Notes under the pieces: model-generated | The model's database searches: none | Seen by the model: only the letters and a program-made list of their open reading frames with translations | Told to the model about the DNA's origin: nothing | Assembly: GCA_050084985.1 (NCBI GenBank) | Contig: JBITNC010000001.1 | Coordinates: 24,924,001 to 24,988,000 of the forward strand | Direction of reading: 5' to 3' | DNA from: Nageia nagi | Lineage: Eukaryota; Pinophyta | DNA: 64,000 nucleotides | Made by a program: the position numbers and the translations under genes | In this document: one piece after another, positions 35,201 through 47,200 of the stretch | Position numbering within the stretch: the first letter of the stretch is position 1 | How the letters are laid out: each line of letters starts with the position of its first letter

Positions 35201-38200
35201 ATGTAAGAACAAATCAGTTCTGCATGTCAGTAATCTTATGTGAATCCACCTTAACTCCCTCTTCGGATATAATATGGCCTAAGTAGTCAATTTCCCTCTT
35301 GCCGAATGAACATTTGGATTTTTTTGCATATAGCCGATGTTCCCTCAAAATTTGTAAGGTTTGGTCAACATGTACCACATGTTCCTGCCATGTGTTACTA
35401 TAGATCAATATATCATCAAAGAAAACTAAAATGAACTTCCTGAGGAATGGACGAAACACCTGATTCATTAAACTTTGAAATGTGGATGGAGCATTTGTGA
35501 GGCCAAAAAGCATGACCAAGAACTCATAATGGCCCTCATGGGTGCGACATGCAGTTTTTGGTATATCCTCCTAGTTGAAGCGGATTTGGTGATACCCAGA
35601 TCGTAGGTCCAACTTGGAAAAATATCTTGCCCCATGCAAGTCATCCATTAATTCATCAATGATCGGTATCGGAAATTTGTCCTTGATGGTAATTTTGTTG
35701 AGGGCCCTGAAATCCACACATACGCCATGAGCCATCTTTCTTACGAACCAATATAACTGGAGAAGAATATGGGCTTACACTATGTTGGATTACTCCTGCA
35801 TCCAACAATTCCTGAACCAATTTTTCAATTTCATTTTTTTGTAAACAAGAATACCGATAAGGACGAATGTTTGGTGGTTGACCTCCCAGCACCAACTGGA
35901 TAACATGATCAGATCGCTAGGGTGGTAAGCTCGTTGGTTCCTCAAAGGCAAATGCATGCTTTCCCATGACGGGCTGCAGGTCCTTAGGCTCTGTGACTTC
36001 AGATTCGGTGATTGCTAAAGAGGATAATTGTGCCAACATTCCCTTCCTAGTTTTCTATAGGATCTTCTCCATGCAATGGGAGCTCACGATTTGTGAAGGT
36101 CCAACCTGTAATCCTCTGAGAGCATGCTCTTGTTCAGCTATCTTGAAGGTTATCCATAGCTCTGCAAAATTCCACTGCACAATGCCCAAAGTCCTCAGCC
36201 ATTGCATGCCCAAAACTATATCACATCCCGCAAGTGGTAAAGCGTACATGTCGCTTTTCAAAGAATAGTAGCCCATGCTCAGTTTGACATTTTGACATGT
36301 GCCTTTACATGCTATTTTTCCTCCATTACTGTTAGGATCCCATATCCTAAGATTTTAATGTTGGTATTAGTTATTTTAATTAAATTGTCGACCTATATTG
36401 TAAACCGTAATATTTTGATTGTAAGGGCAGGGCTCGATTTTGCATTACTATTTAGGGTTAGTATATTATAAATAGGCGGAAGTGTGTGGAGAAATGGATC
36501 TTGAACATTATTTTTTCCCTTTTGGAGTTGTAGAGAGGTAGCCCTCTCGAAGCGGCCTGTGATTCTGTTACTATTCAATAATATCCTATCCTTATTGTTG
36601 CTATTTTGTGTTCTATTATCAGCACATGCTCTGTTATTTCCATTAGATTAGTTGTCATTTTCATGTTGAAATCGATATTTGTTTACATTTTTACAATATT
36701 TCCCTTTCATATTTGTAGCATCGTATCATCTGGTATCAGAGCTCTTTCCAAGGCCATTTTGTTGCAGGATTTTTTTTTAAAAAGGTCTAAGCTAGAAACC
36801 CTATACCGAGCGTTTTCAAATACCCAGGAGGATCTGTCATTTTTGGCTAAGCACACTTGCTCATAAAGTTGTGTGAAGTGAGGTACAAAAAACATTGCAC
36901 CAATACCCAAGCCTCAAATAGAACCCTATACGGAATCGGACTCCACGTATCGAAAGGTATATCGAAGATTATCTAGGCTATAAACGAAAACTAGGTAGGA
37001 AGCTGTGTCAACCGTCTGTAAACTGTAGCGCACCAGCAAGTGCCGCTGGAAAGTTACTTGTCACCAAAGCCATCTCCGCATCCTCTTTCCTTGCGAAAGT
37101 TGGATAGGAGAGGTGTTTAGACAAGCTTACAGAGCAGATAATCCTTACCCTAGAAAAGTTCCTTCACACAAAAAACCTTGAATCAGAAGGCAGAATGTAT
37201 GACTTGCAGTTTTTCAAAGCCGCCAAAAATAGCAATTCAGAGGCAACAAAACCTTCAGAGCTAAATAACTAAAAATCTGTATCGTTTTGGTATATTACAC
37301 CCATACACTTTTTCGGGCAGGCACTTTCTAAAAATAGCAATTTCCAAAAATAATAGTTTTAGAAATAGCAATTTCCAGAAATGGCACCTAAGACAAGATC
37401 CCAAACAATAGCACAAGCTAATCCTACCATGATGATATTTTAGACTATGATCCAACAAATGGCAGATACACTTACTGGCACATTCAAGGCTGAAATCCGA
37501 AAACTACAGACCCAAATACAAACCATTGACAGTAAGTGTGACATTGTCCAACTAAGTATCAGTTATACCAACAATGCATCCAATTCACAACAGTCAGGGA
37601 AGTCAGGAAATCCACAAGGGTATCATCATAACTTTCAGGGCCAACAAGGTGGTTTCATTCTTCCCCGCACAACCAAATTGGATTTTTTCCGATTTGATGG
37701 AGATGATTCCACTGGCTGGATTTATAAGTCCGAACAGTATTTTACATTGAACCAAATTTCAGAAGATTTGAAGGTGCGCATGGCAACTTTTCATTTGGAT
37801 CGTGAGGATTTCCAATGGCACCAATGGTACTCAAAAACTCATCCTGCTCCTTCATAGGATGAATTTACTCAACAATTATTGATCCATTTTGGTCCTAGTG
37901 ACTATGAAGATTTCACATGGGCATTGACCAAGTTACGTCAAACCACAACAATCAAAAAATACCAAAATTAGTTTGAGAAACTAGCAAATCACACAAAGGG
38001 GTTGGATGACACATTTTTCACAAGTTGTTTTATCAATGGATTAAAGGAAGAAATTAAACCAGAGGTCAAAATGTTTAATCCCAAAACTATGATGGATGCT
38101 ATTGCTTTGGCAAAACTTGCTAAAGATAAGGCCAATGCTCATCGACGAAATGTAAGGCCCCCATTCACAAAGACACATAATAATTCCCGTTCCTCTAATA

Positions 38201-41200
38201 ACACAAGTGCCCCACCACCAAATCGCACAATGCAAACTAAGAAGTTGACATGGGAGGAAATGGAAGAGCATGGAAAGAAGGGTTTGTGCTATAATTGTGA
38301 TGAGAAATTTGTTCATGGTCATCGTTGTAATCAAAAAAAGTTATATTTGCTTGATGTTGATGCTCCTAGTGAGAAGGAATATGTGAGTGCACCTGAAGAG
38401 GCTACAGAGGAAATTCCAGATGAGGAGGCTATCTCTTACAATGCATTGGCAAGAATTACTACCCCACAAACTATGAAGGTCAAAGGGTTTTTTGAAAAGC
38501 GCACTCTCATCATGTTGTTGGATTCGGGAAATATGTTTGTGTTGGTCATATTTGCTTTGGTGTTTAACATTTAATTATGTCCATTCTTGGTTTTATTAGG
38601 TATCTTTAGTGTGCATATTTAGAAGTTTGAAAATTAATGCCATAAAGCATGAAGGATAAGTAAAGATAATGTCTCATATAACCATATAAAAATATGATAT
38701 TTCATAAAACATGAAATACACTATTTTGCTATGATAAGCACCATGTGAAATAGGCAAAGTAGGACTCTTCATGAAAGCATTAGGCATATATGCTTAAGGT
38801 GATAATGTAGTTGAAGTAGACATATTTTTATAAAAATGTTTGAAAGTGTAAAACTTGGAGTTGCACGCAAATTTGCAAACTACCAACTCAACATGTTTCT
38901 GAGTTGAGAAAAAAAATGGCACAAGCCATTAAATCTAGCACGAAAGCCACCTGCCCCCATGTTGAAAGTAATAGTGTTTTGTTATCATGTTTAGCTTCCC
39001 AATGCTGGCATAGAATGTTGGTGGGCGGAAATATGTTTCATTCTCAAAGGTTTTAGAGAACGTAGATGAGGAGTACCATGAATGGCATCTAGAAGGTTGG
39101 AAAGCCTTCCCAAAAACATTTCTTTGCATGGAACATGCAAGTCTGAAGAACTAACAAGAGAGTGTTTGTATTAAATCCACAAAGGAGCCGAACTCTAAGC
39201 AGTGTGCTTAACCTATTCTCCTCTCTCAGCACTCTTTAGTTTAAAATTTTTGAAGCATTCTAGATAAAAATGCTATTGGCTTGTTTCAATATGTTATAGA
39301 ATGAAATGGGTATGGCATGAAAGCATTTCAGGTTGATATGCTAATGTTTACTCTGAAACACAATCCGGAATAAAATGGGTATTGCATGGGATATATTGCA
39401 TTCCAAAACCTCAATATCAATCTTCAAATTTCGAGTTTGTTGGCATAAGAAACTAATTAGAAACCAAGTATCAGAATTTGAGACATTTATCTTAATTTGC
39501 AAGACTTTCCACTTAAGAATCTTTATGAGAAACATGGACTTCAACATTCAATAAGCTTCTTGAATTTAAAAATGAAGTCGTGATAGAAGTATTGGAGTTT
39601 CTTTAAATTCTCAGCCATTCAAATTCATTCTGAAACTATTAATTCTAAAATGAAGTGCTGAGAAACGGTAGGTGAATCCTTATGTATATTATCTGAAAGA
39701 AAACTGAAACAAAGATTAAAAAAATCATCATTGTTAGATTTGCAATATTCCCATGTTAGAATGCAGAAAAATAAAACATTGGAGTGAAGAGTTCCAAAAA
39801 TGATTTTATTATTTCATGTACGGTCAAGCATGTTGACCACAAAGAGCTTCATGAGGATTTTGATGATATGCTAAAGTCCATTATAATGACTCATAAATAT
39901 GGACTACCCTGAATGTGTAGGTAGTAAAACCTATCCTACTAATATAAGATAAGTTGAAAAAGTTAATAGTGAATAAATGGAGACGCCAGCCATGGCATGT
40001 TTGCAATAAGGTAGTTTTATGAATCAGAATTATGCATATAAAATAGAATAGGCCTATCCTAGAGCTAAAATAAAATAACAAATAATAATTAAAATGATAC
40101 AAAGAGGGATCAAAACCCTAAAAGAGGGAAGAAACAAAGCCTAGAGCGATCAAGGGCGGACCACTCTAGGCCTCTTTAGGGGAGAATGTGTAGGCACTCG
40201 CAATTGCTCAACTACAGGGGCTTGCTGGTCATGAGAAAATTATGTAATGGAATATTTCCTATTGTAAGGAATTCAAATGACTTTTGCATAGAAGACTATA
40301 AATGTTATGATAAACTCAGTTCTTTACATTATATTGTCCTTTACAAAAAAATGTGAGTCGTTTTGGTGTAGGGAATTACATATCACCTTAGAAGGTAGTT
40401 ACAAATGAATTGAGAGACCAAGCAATAAATGAAGAAACCTATGAGTTTGCAAAGGGATATCTATTGTTGACTCCTACTCACATCTGAAGAAGGAAAACTC
40501 AATGACCAAGTAAATACTTGTATTTGTTAATTGTCATGAACTTTACTTCAATTTCTTGATATATATCAAAATTTTCATGAGAAGGTCGCCAATGGAATGC
40601 GGATGGCCCCCTACAAACCCTAATAGCATAGTCATTGCGTGCATGGACACCCTAGGAGATTTATGGCAACAAAGAGCAGAGTGGTGGTGAGGATCCAGTT
40701 GAGAGAATGAAGTGTTGCAGTCTCTGGAGGCAACCGTAGTGGCAATTTGGCATGATACTAGTGTAACAACACGCACTTGGCAGGTCGTATTGAAGAGCAA
40801 AGCAGAAATCTATGCTCGGACCCTCTAAGGATTTGAGGGTAGCCATCCCTTTTTGGGTGGCCCATGGAAACCCTAAGCGAGGTGGTATGGGAACTATCTT
40901 CATTTTTCTACGAAAGAAGGATTGTGTGGTATGAGCATTGGGATACAAATGAAGGATTGTGTGGCATGAGCATTGGGGACAAGGGCATGGTGATCATGGA
41001 AATGGGGTTCCTACTAGGGTTTTGTAAGGCTTCATCTCTTGTGGTGGACCTACATACGATTGATGAAGAGGGGTGTAGAGACAAAAAGGAGAATGAAGGG
41101 AGGAGAAATGATGCTCAGAGGTGTAATGTTTTAGGTTTGCAAATCCTACAGGGGTAAGGCCTGAACCTATGGTTAAGTAAGAGGTTTGATGAAGTACCAA

Positions 41201-44200
41201 GCTCTCTTTCCCACTTTCAGATTATCGTCTTTGTGCTGAAGAGAGGAGGTAAGGATCTCCTTAGAACCGATTCCCAGAGGCTATGTTGTTTGATAGTCTC
41301 TAGTTTTTGGTTGGATTAGATTTAAGTTACTAATTCTTTTTTAGTGGGGTTTCCATTTCTCCAGCCCTGGTTTTTGAAAGCTTTCAGCATTGATCCCTGC
41401 TCTGAGATGTGGAAGAAGGTAGGGAGATGATCTCTGATATGTGGCAAATCTTAGAGGGGCTTTCCTCGGATTTAAATAATGTCTAGAGGGGCTATTATTT
41501 AGGATGTATTTTCAGATATATTTTGCCCTTCCTAAGCATGGTTTTGCCGATGAGCTGTGTTAAAAATCTTGTAGAACTGTAAAAAGTTACTAGTCCTTTC
41601 AAAACGTTTGTTTTTACCACTAATCAAAAAACATTTCTTCATGTATAGTAAATTAATGATTTAATTTATTTTTCTTCTTTAGATTTATGTAAGAGGCTCG
41701 GGCCAACAAGTTGGAAGTTCTTTCAAAGGTCGCAATACGAGTATTGGAGCAGCCATGTAGTGCTTATGGATATGAGCATAACTGGAACACCTTTGCCCAA
41801 ATCCATTCAAAGAAGCTAATAAACTCACCCATGTGCGATTGAATGACTTGGTCTTCATGCACTACAACCTACACCTTCAACGCAAACAAATTCACGAATC
41901 CAACTACAAGGCCACAAATTTGAATGCCTTTGATCTGCAATCTGAATAGATTTCACAACAACAGCAAGAGAAGAAGGAAAAGCACTTGTTTTCCATAGAG
42001 GACTTTGAAGTTGTTAAACAGTTTAACTTTATTTTGTCTAAATATCTTTTTTTTTTTTGTTTTTTAAGCTGAGTTTTGCCATGTTAGAGTATGATAATTG
42101 ATAACTATGGATCAAACTCTTAGAGCCAAATTTTGACTGTCAATACAAGGACGGAACTTGAAATTTAATCTTCCTCAGTCTTACATTCAGTATTCACGAA
42201 GCATTAATTGTCCATTTTAAAGCCAAATCACTCCGTACAATTCAGAAAGTAATTTAATTAAAACCATTACACAGTCAGTTTCTTGTGGCTGACTGAATAG
42301 ACGAATTGATCTCAAGAACATTTTAACCGGGTTCTTCAACTAGCAAGTACTAGAATCTGGCCTTCTTTTTTTACAACTTCTAGTCATTCCAGGTACATGA
42401 ATTGAAGTTGGAATGGTTCAGTAGTTTGCCTGCTTTCATAGAAAACCACTGCATGCCATTAATTTCCAATTATAATGTTATCATGTTTTCAGAAAATATG
42501 ATCAGACTAAGCAATTCATGGTTCTTTATGGTTATTGGATAAAATGTTGAGTAGGGAACCTCCAGAGTGTGATGTAGAAATTGAAAATAGCAGTTTATCT
42601 GAAATGGAGTATTTGTGAAGGCATTCTTTCTGGATGTGTTGATCTTTATGTTTCTATCACACCAATGCGACAAATCCATGCAAGAGTTCAACTGGATCAC
42701 ACCCCTGTAAAATGCATTATGCCTAGAACTGAATTCGCATATAATTAATTTGCCTGCCAGTTCAACAGGTTATATGCACTTGGAAGATATAACTCAAAGA
42801 AACTTCAAAACTTAACTTGTATACAAGGTTGAGAGCAGTTACTACCAGACACTAGATCAGAAATGTTGAAGGGACAAAACTTGGATTGGTTATAGAACCA
42901 GAATTGATAGCTAAACTGAACTTGAGATAATGCATGAGATTGGTCTACGCCAGTTCCATAAGATATAGTATAGAAGGTAATTATATTGACTTCTCATAGA
43001 AAAATTTTGTTTTTGATAGTCAATGCTAAGCCATAAACCATGAATACAGTAAGTAAATTAATCCTACACTGTAAATTGAATCTCGCAACATCAAAAAGAA
43101 ATCTAATAAAGATTTGAAAAATATTTCATACGGAAAAGACACAAGTATAAGCTGGCCTTAAAGAGTAAAATAACTTCGCAAAACAATAATGCCAGGGAAT
43201 AACACTAACACTTGTCTTACAACCAAAAAGATTATAAAATAATGCTCATTGAATGGTTAGAATCTTAGAAATACAGAAATGCATGGGAAACAACTTTAAA
43301 AACTGCAACATTCTATTTAACGTAGTAAAATGCTAAAGGATATTAAAGCAGAACATAATGCCACAGCAACACCTGCATAAAGTAAATTAGAATCTAAATT
43401 AATAATTTTTTAAAATAATAAATTTGAAAATTATCACAAGAGAAAAATAAACTGACTAGATAATTCGGAACTGAAACAAGTTTTTCTTTAAAATGAGAAA
43501 ATGCATCTGTAGGCAGTTGCTTATCACAACAATTGTTTTTACAAGTACAGCATAGTAGGCATACAAACATCTAGAAATGATAGAGAGCAGTCTTCATCCC
43601 TAGTGCAATATCTGTTTACATAGTCTACAGAAAAAGGAAAAACAACATAGAATTACATATCTGTTTCCCATAAAAATGGATTTCCTACATGGCAGAAGTA
43701 GAGCTAATGCACAGTGGAGGCGATTGCCACCATCTCCCATTAACAGAAGACATGCATGTATCACATAGTACTGATAGTTGCCAAAGTACTTGTCCCATCG
43801 TGTCCCTTCTATTTGCTTTACCAAATAGGCTTCATGTGTTTGTCTGAGTTATTCAGGTGTTGATGTTTTCAATGTTTGGATAGATCACTTAAGGCAAAGG
43901 TGAAGGCACTTCCAGTATGCTTTGTCGACAATCTTTGCCAACAGGAAAAGACATGGTATAGTCCTAGTTATCACTAATCATAGTAGTCAAACTCGGACTC
44001 AAAGAGTGCTCGGCAAGCAATTGGACTTGGGAAAAACTCGGATTCAACAAAACTCAGTACAAAAAAATTAAGAAGATACATATTTTCATATATTACACAA
44101 TATATTTTAGTCATCTCACATCAAATTTAGTCCATACCATGCCAAATGACCATCACTATTCTACTATTTGGTACATTGCACATCAAAGAACAAAATAGAT

Positions 44201-47200
44201 AATAATTTTCAATATTTTCTATAAGTCTTCACCAAAATATATTAAAAAACATAAACATTGAAAATGTTTATCATTACAAAACAAAAGCAGCATATCATTG
44301 GCCCCTTTCCTTTGGTCTTTGCCTTCTCTTTTGCAGTTCTACTTCTAGTTGTTGTTGGTTGTGTGAGTGCCACTTGTGCTTGCAATGCTTATGTTGCTTG
44401 TTCCTCATCCTTTGCCATCGCAATAGCCTCTTGTTCCATAGCATCAAACTCCTAAAAGCTGAAATTGAAAAGAGGATCCCCCTCCTCTAGCTGATCTGAT
44501 ATCTGATCTGATTGGATCAATGGCATTTAATTCAATGGATATGCTCCAATTTTGCTCATATCCAAAAGCACTACATGCTTGGCACAAATTTTTCTTGCAA
44601 TCTTCTAAATTTTTAGCATCCTAGCACCATAATTCTATGACCATAAATTTACAAAATTAAAATAAATTAAAAATAAGAAAAAAATCAGATTCTAATTTTT
44701 GTATTATTATTGAACAATTCATTAAAATAAACTATAAGCAACTACCAAAGGTTGAAGCTTGTTGAGGTCCTTGGAATATTCGGTGTCCCTTTCCTACCAA
44801 ATGTTGAGATCCTCCTGAACCCGAACCTGCACCTCAACCAATTTGTGTTCCTCCAGCTAACACTTTTTGAACAAGTTCCATGTTTTTGCTCAAAGTGCTA
44901 TATGTGGAATCCATAGCTGCCAATGTTTATTGAAGGGAGGTGAAGGCAGTAGGAAGGTGAATATCACCAACCGGTTCGCTCAATTTGTCAACCCTTGCAA
45001 ACAATTTATTAAAGTCTTGAGATCTTCTTTCTTCAGCCATCTTGCTATTTATAGAAACTGCTATTTTTAGAAACTGAAAAAAGAGTATGAGTGCTATATA
45101 TTAAAAAGATCAACACGAAAAAATAAACACAATGGGATAGGTCTCAAAATGATGATTTTCAGAGCTCCTCCAAGTCCTCCAAGTGGGACCCTCATTTCAA
45201 TCTCATTTGCCAAAATGAGACTTTTTCAAGGATGTAATGTCTCAAAAACATGTAAAAATCCATCAATTTCTTGCTTGTCAATTTGTAAAAGTTGTCAAGT
45301 AAGAAACAATTCAATTCATCAAATCAAGGGCAAAGACATGCATTCTTTGTCACTAATCTCAATTTCATGATCCAAGATATGGCCACAATGGCATTTCAGA
45401 GTCATGAAACCTTAAAGGGAAGACCACCAACAATCCATTTCTGGACTGCCAACGTTCCTCTCTCATCATCATAGTTTGATCCTGTTTGGAGGTGCAAATT
45501 CACAAAGACCTTGATTTGTCCTGATGTCATCTTCATCAAAAATGACTTGTCTTTCCAACCTTGGGATCCCACCCTACCTTGGGTAGATTAAGGTAAGTTT
45601 TATTCCATTGAGATTTGCCTCAATTCAGCCTTTGGTTGAACACCTTCAAGTGAGTAAGTTTCAAGTATGAAGTTCAAATTTGTTTGGTAGCTTAATCTGA
45701 AATTTTCTTACCATCTTCTCATTTTTCAGACAAAGTTATCAATGATTCCTTAAGGTAGATAACTCTACTCCAAGATTATCAGATGTTTAGCAGTGGGGAA
45801 TTGCCATCCATGACCCTTTTGGTAGATGGTTATGTCTCCAAGATTGCCATTGGCCCATTCCAAGATACTTCTGATTGCATTTTCATTGTTTGATTAACAA
45901 TGATTGATGATTTGTGAGCTAACATATTGAAACTCATACATGTATGATCCAACAATGAATGTTACGTAAGCTATGGTGTTTGGTAGAAATGCTACTTTCT
46001 TATTTTTGCCTTGAATCACTCTTTCTTGCTTCACGAAGAAAGCATCCAAATCAGAAAGGGGGCATGGAGTTGGTGTTACCACAAAATGGATTCATATTTT
46101 TCAAGAAAGTTTTCTTTCATGTTTTACTTCAGAATGTATGATTTTTCAAATGCTTTCATTTTTCAATCACACTTCCAAAGTGAGGCATCTAAAGATACCT
46201 AAAATTGAATTTAATTTATTAAAAAAAATAATTTTAGGTATCAATAATGATAATAATAATAATAAATGTTACTTTCTAGATTATTCTCAAATAGCAGACT
46301 AATGTGTTTCTTTTATCTAGGTTAAACATGGCCCTAAGGAGTGGATTAAGGAGGTGAAGAACCTATATAATGGAGACTCGTGTAAGTCCACTATCAAGAC
46401 AGATATTTAAAAGCATATCAAATCTTGATAGTAGAAAATCTATAATTTGCTACTGTGTCTCTCGATACCATCTGTCAAGATTGGAATTTGGATAGCTGGT
46501 TAATTGTCAAGAGGACTGCCAATGATCCTCCCTAAAGGTTAAACAGGTCGCCAGCAATCCATTCCTGTGGATCAAGGCTCCGATCCTTCTAAGACATCTT
46601 TGTTGGATCATCTACTGCATGTCTCAGGTCTTCATTAGGTAAGTACTCTGATTTCCATCCTGATTAGGCCATAGTAGCAATATTGTTGATTTCGTTTGTT
46701 TGTCATTAATCTTATTTCTCATAGCCATTATATGCAATCGGCTGGTTAGATATGTTGGATCATTATTTATTATTTTATCTTTCAAATCCAACTTTAAATA
46801 TCTATATCTTGCTTGGGATCTTGTAAACATGAGCGTTCAGGAATAGATAGGGTTAGGATGAAAGAGAAAAAATGTATAGGGTTTTGAGAAACCAAAAGCA
46901 AATCATCAGCTCGAGCAACTCACTCCAATAGGGGGTGTTTGATAATATACATATAACAACCACGTATTCAACAAGATAGATAGCTTATCTTTAAAATAAC
47001 ACAGTCTAAAAAACGCAAATCTCAATCGAAGCAATCTAGAAACTAGCAAAAACGTAAATATTAACAACATCCACAAGCCCTCATCAACAATAAATGTATT
47101 CAACACTAGCAATTGGGAGAAGGTCAAACAGCTTTGAATTATATGAGAATGACAATACAGCTTCGTTTACACAAAAGGGCAAACTCTTAAAAATCTGACC

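Larger units (their letters stand above)
32740..36329 (-). mobile_element. Ty3/gypsy element, 3' half (protease to 3' LTR), inverted
   Basis: On the minus strand this holds the second part of protease, reverse transcriptase, RNase H, integrase with a chromodomain-like tail, a polypurine tract and a 412-bp LTR. It is cut off inside protease at 36329, exactly where the TGTTAGGATCC start of another LTR of the same family begins in the opposite direction. It lies in the 20.1-kb antiporter intron and interrupts the hAT element. See the entry for 36330-38535 for the complementary half. Confidence 0.9.
36330..38535 (+). mobile_element. Ty3/gypsy element, 5' half (5' LTR, PBS, gag, start of protease)
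   Basis: This is a plus-strand LTR followed by a primer site, leader, gag with zinc knuckle and the first protease residues (MLLDSGN). It then ends abruptly near 38535. It belongs to the same family as the inverted half at 32740-36329. The two halves are complementary: this one stops just after the protease DSG, while the other starts roughly 30 residues further on. The LTR's first base abuts the other half's broken protease, giving a head-to-head pair with no duplicated coding region. Confidence 0.9.

Noticed and set aside
40864-41154. 97-codon open frame as a small gene
   Set aside because: No motif, no splice context and no similarity I can name. It lies between transposon remnants.
44258-44455. 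Plus-strand frame with a hydrophobic, signal-peptide-like stretch
   Set aside because: It is the antisense of the acidic hAT C-terminal tail on the minus strand.
45233-45243. TGTAATGTCTC as the start of another solo LTR
   Set aside because: No matching end or target duplication was found within a reasonable distance.
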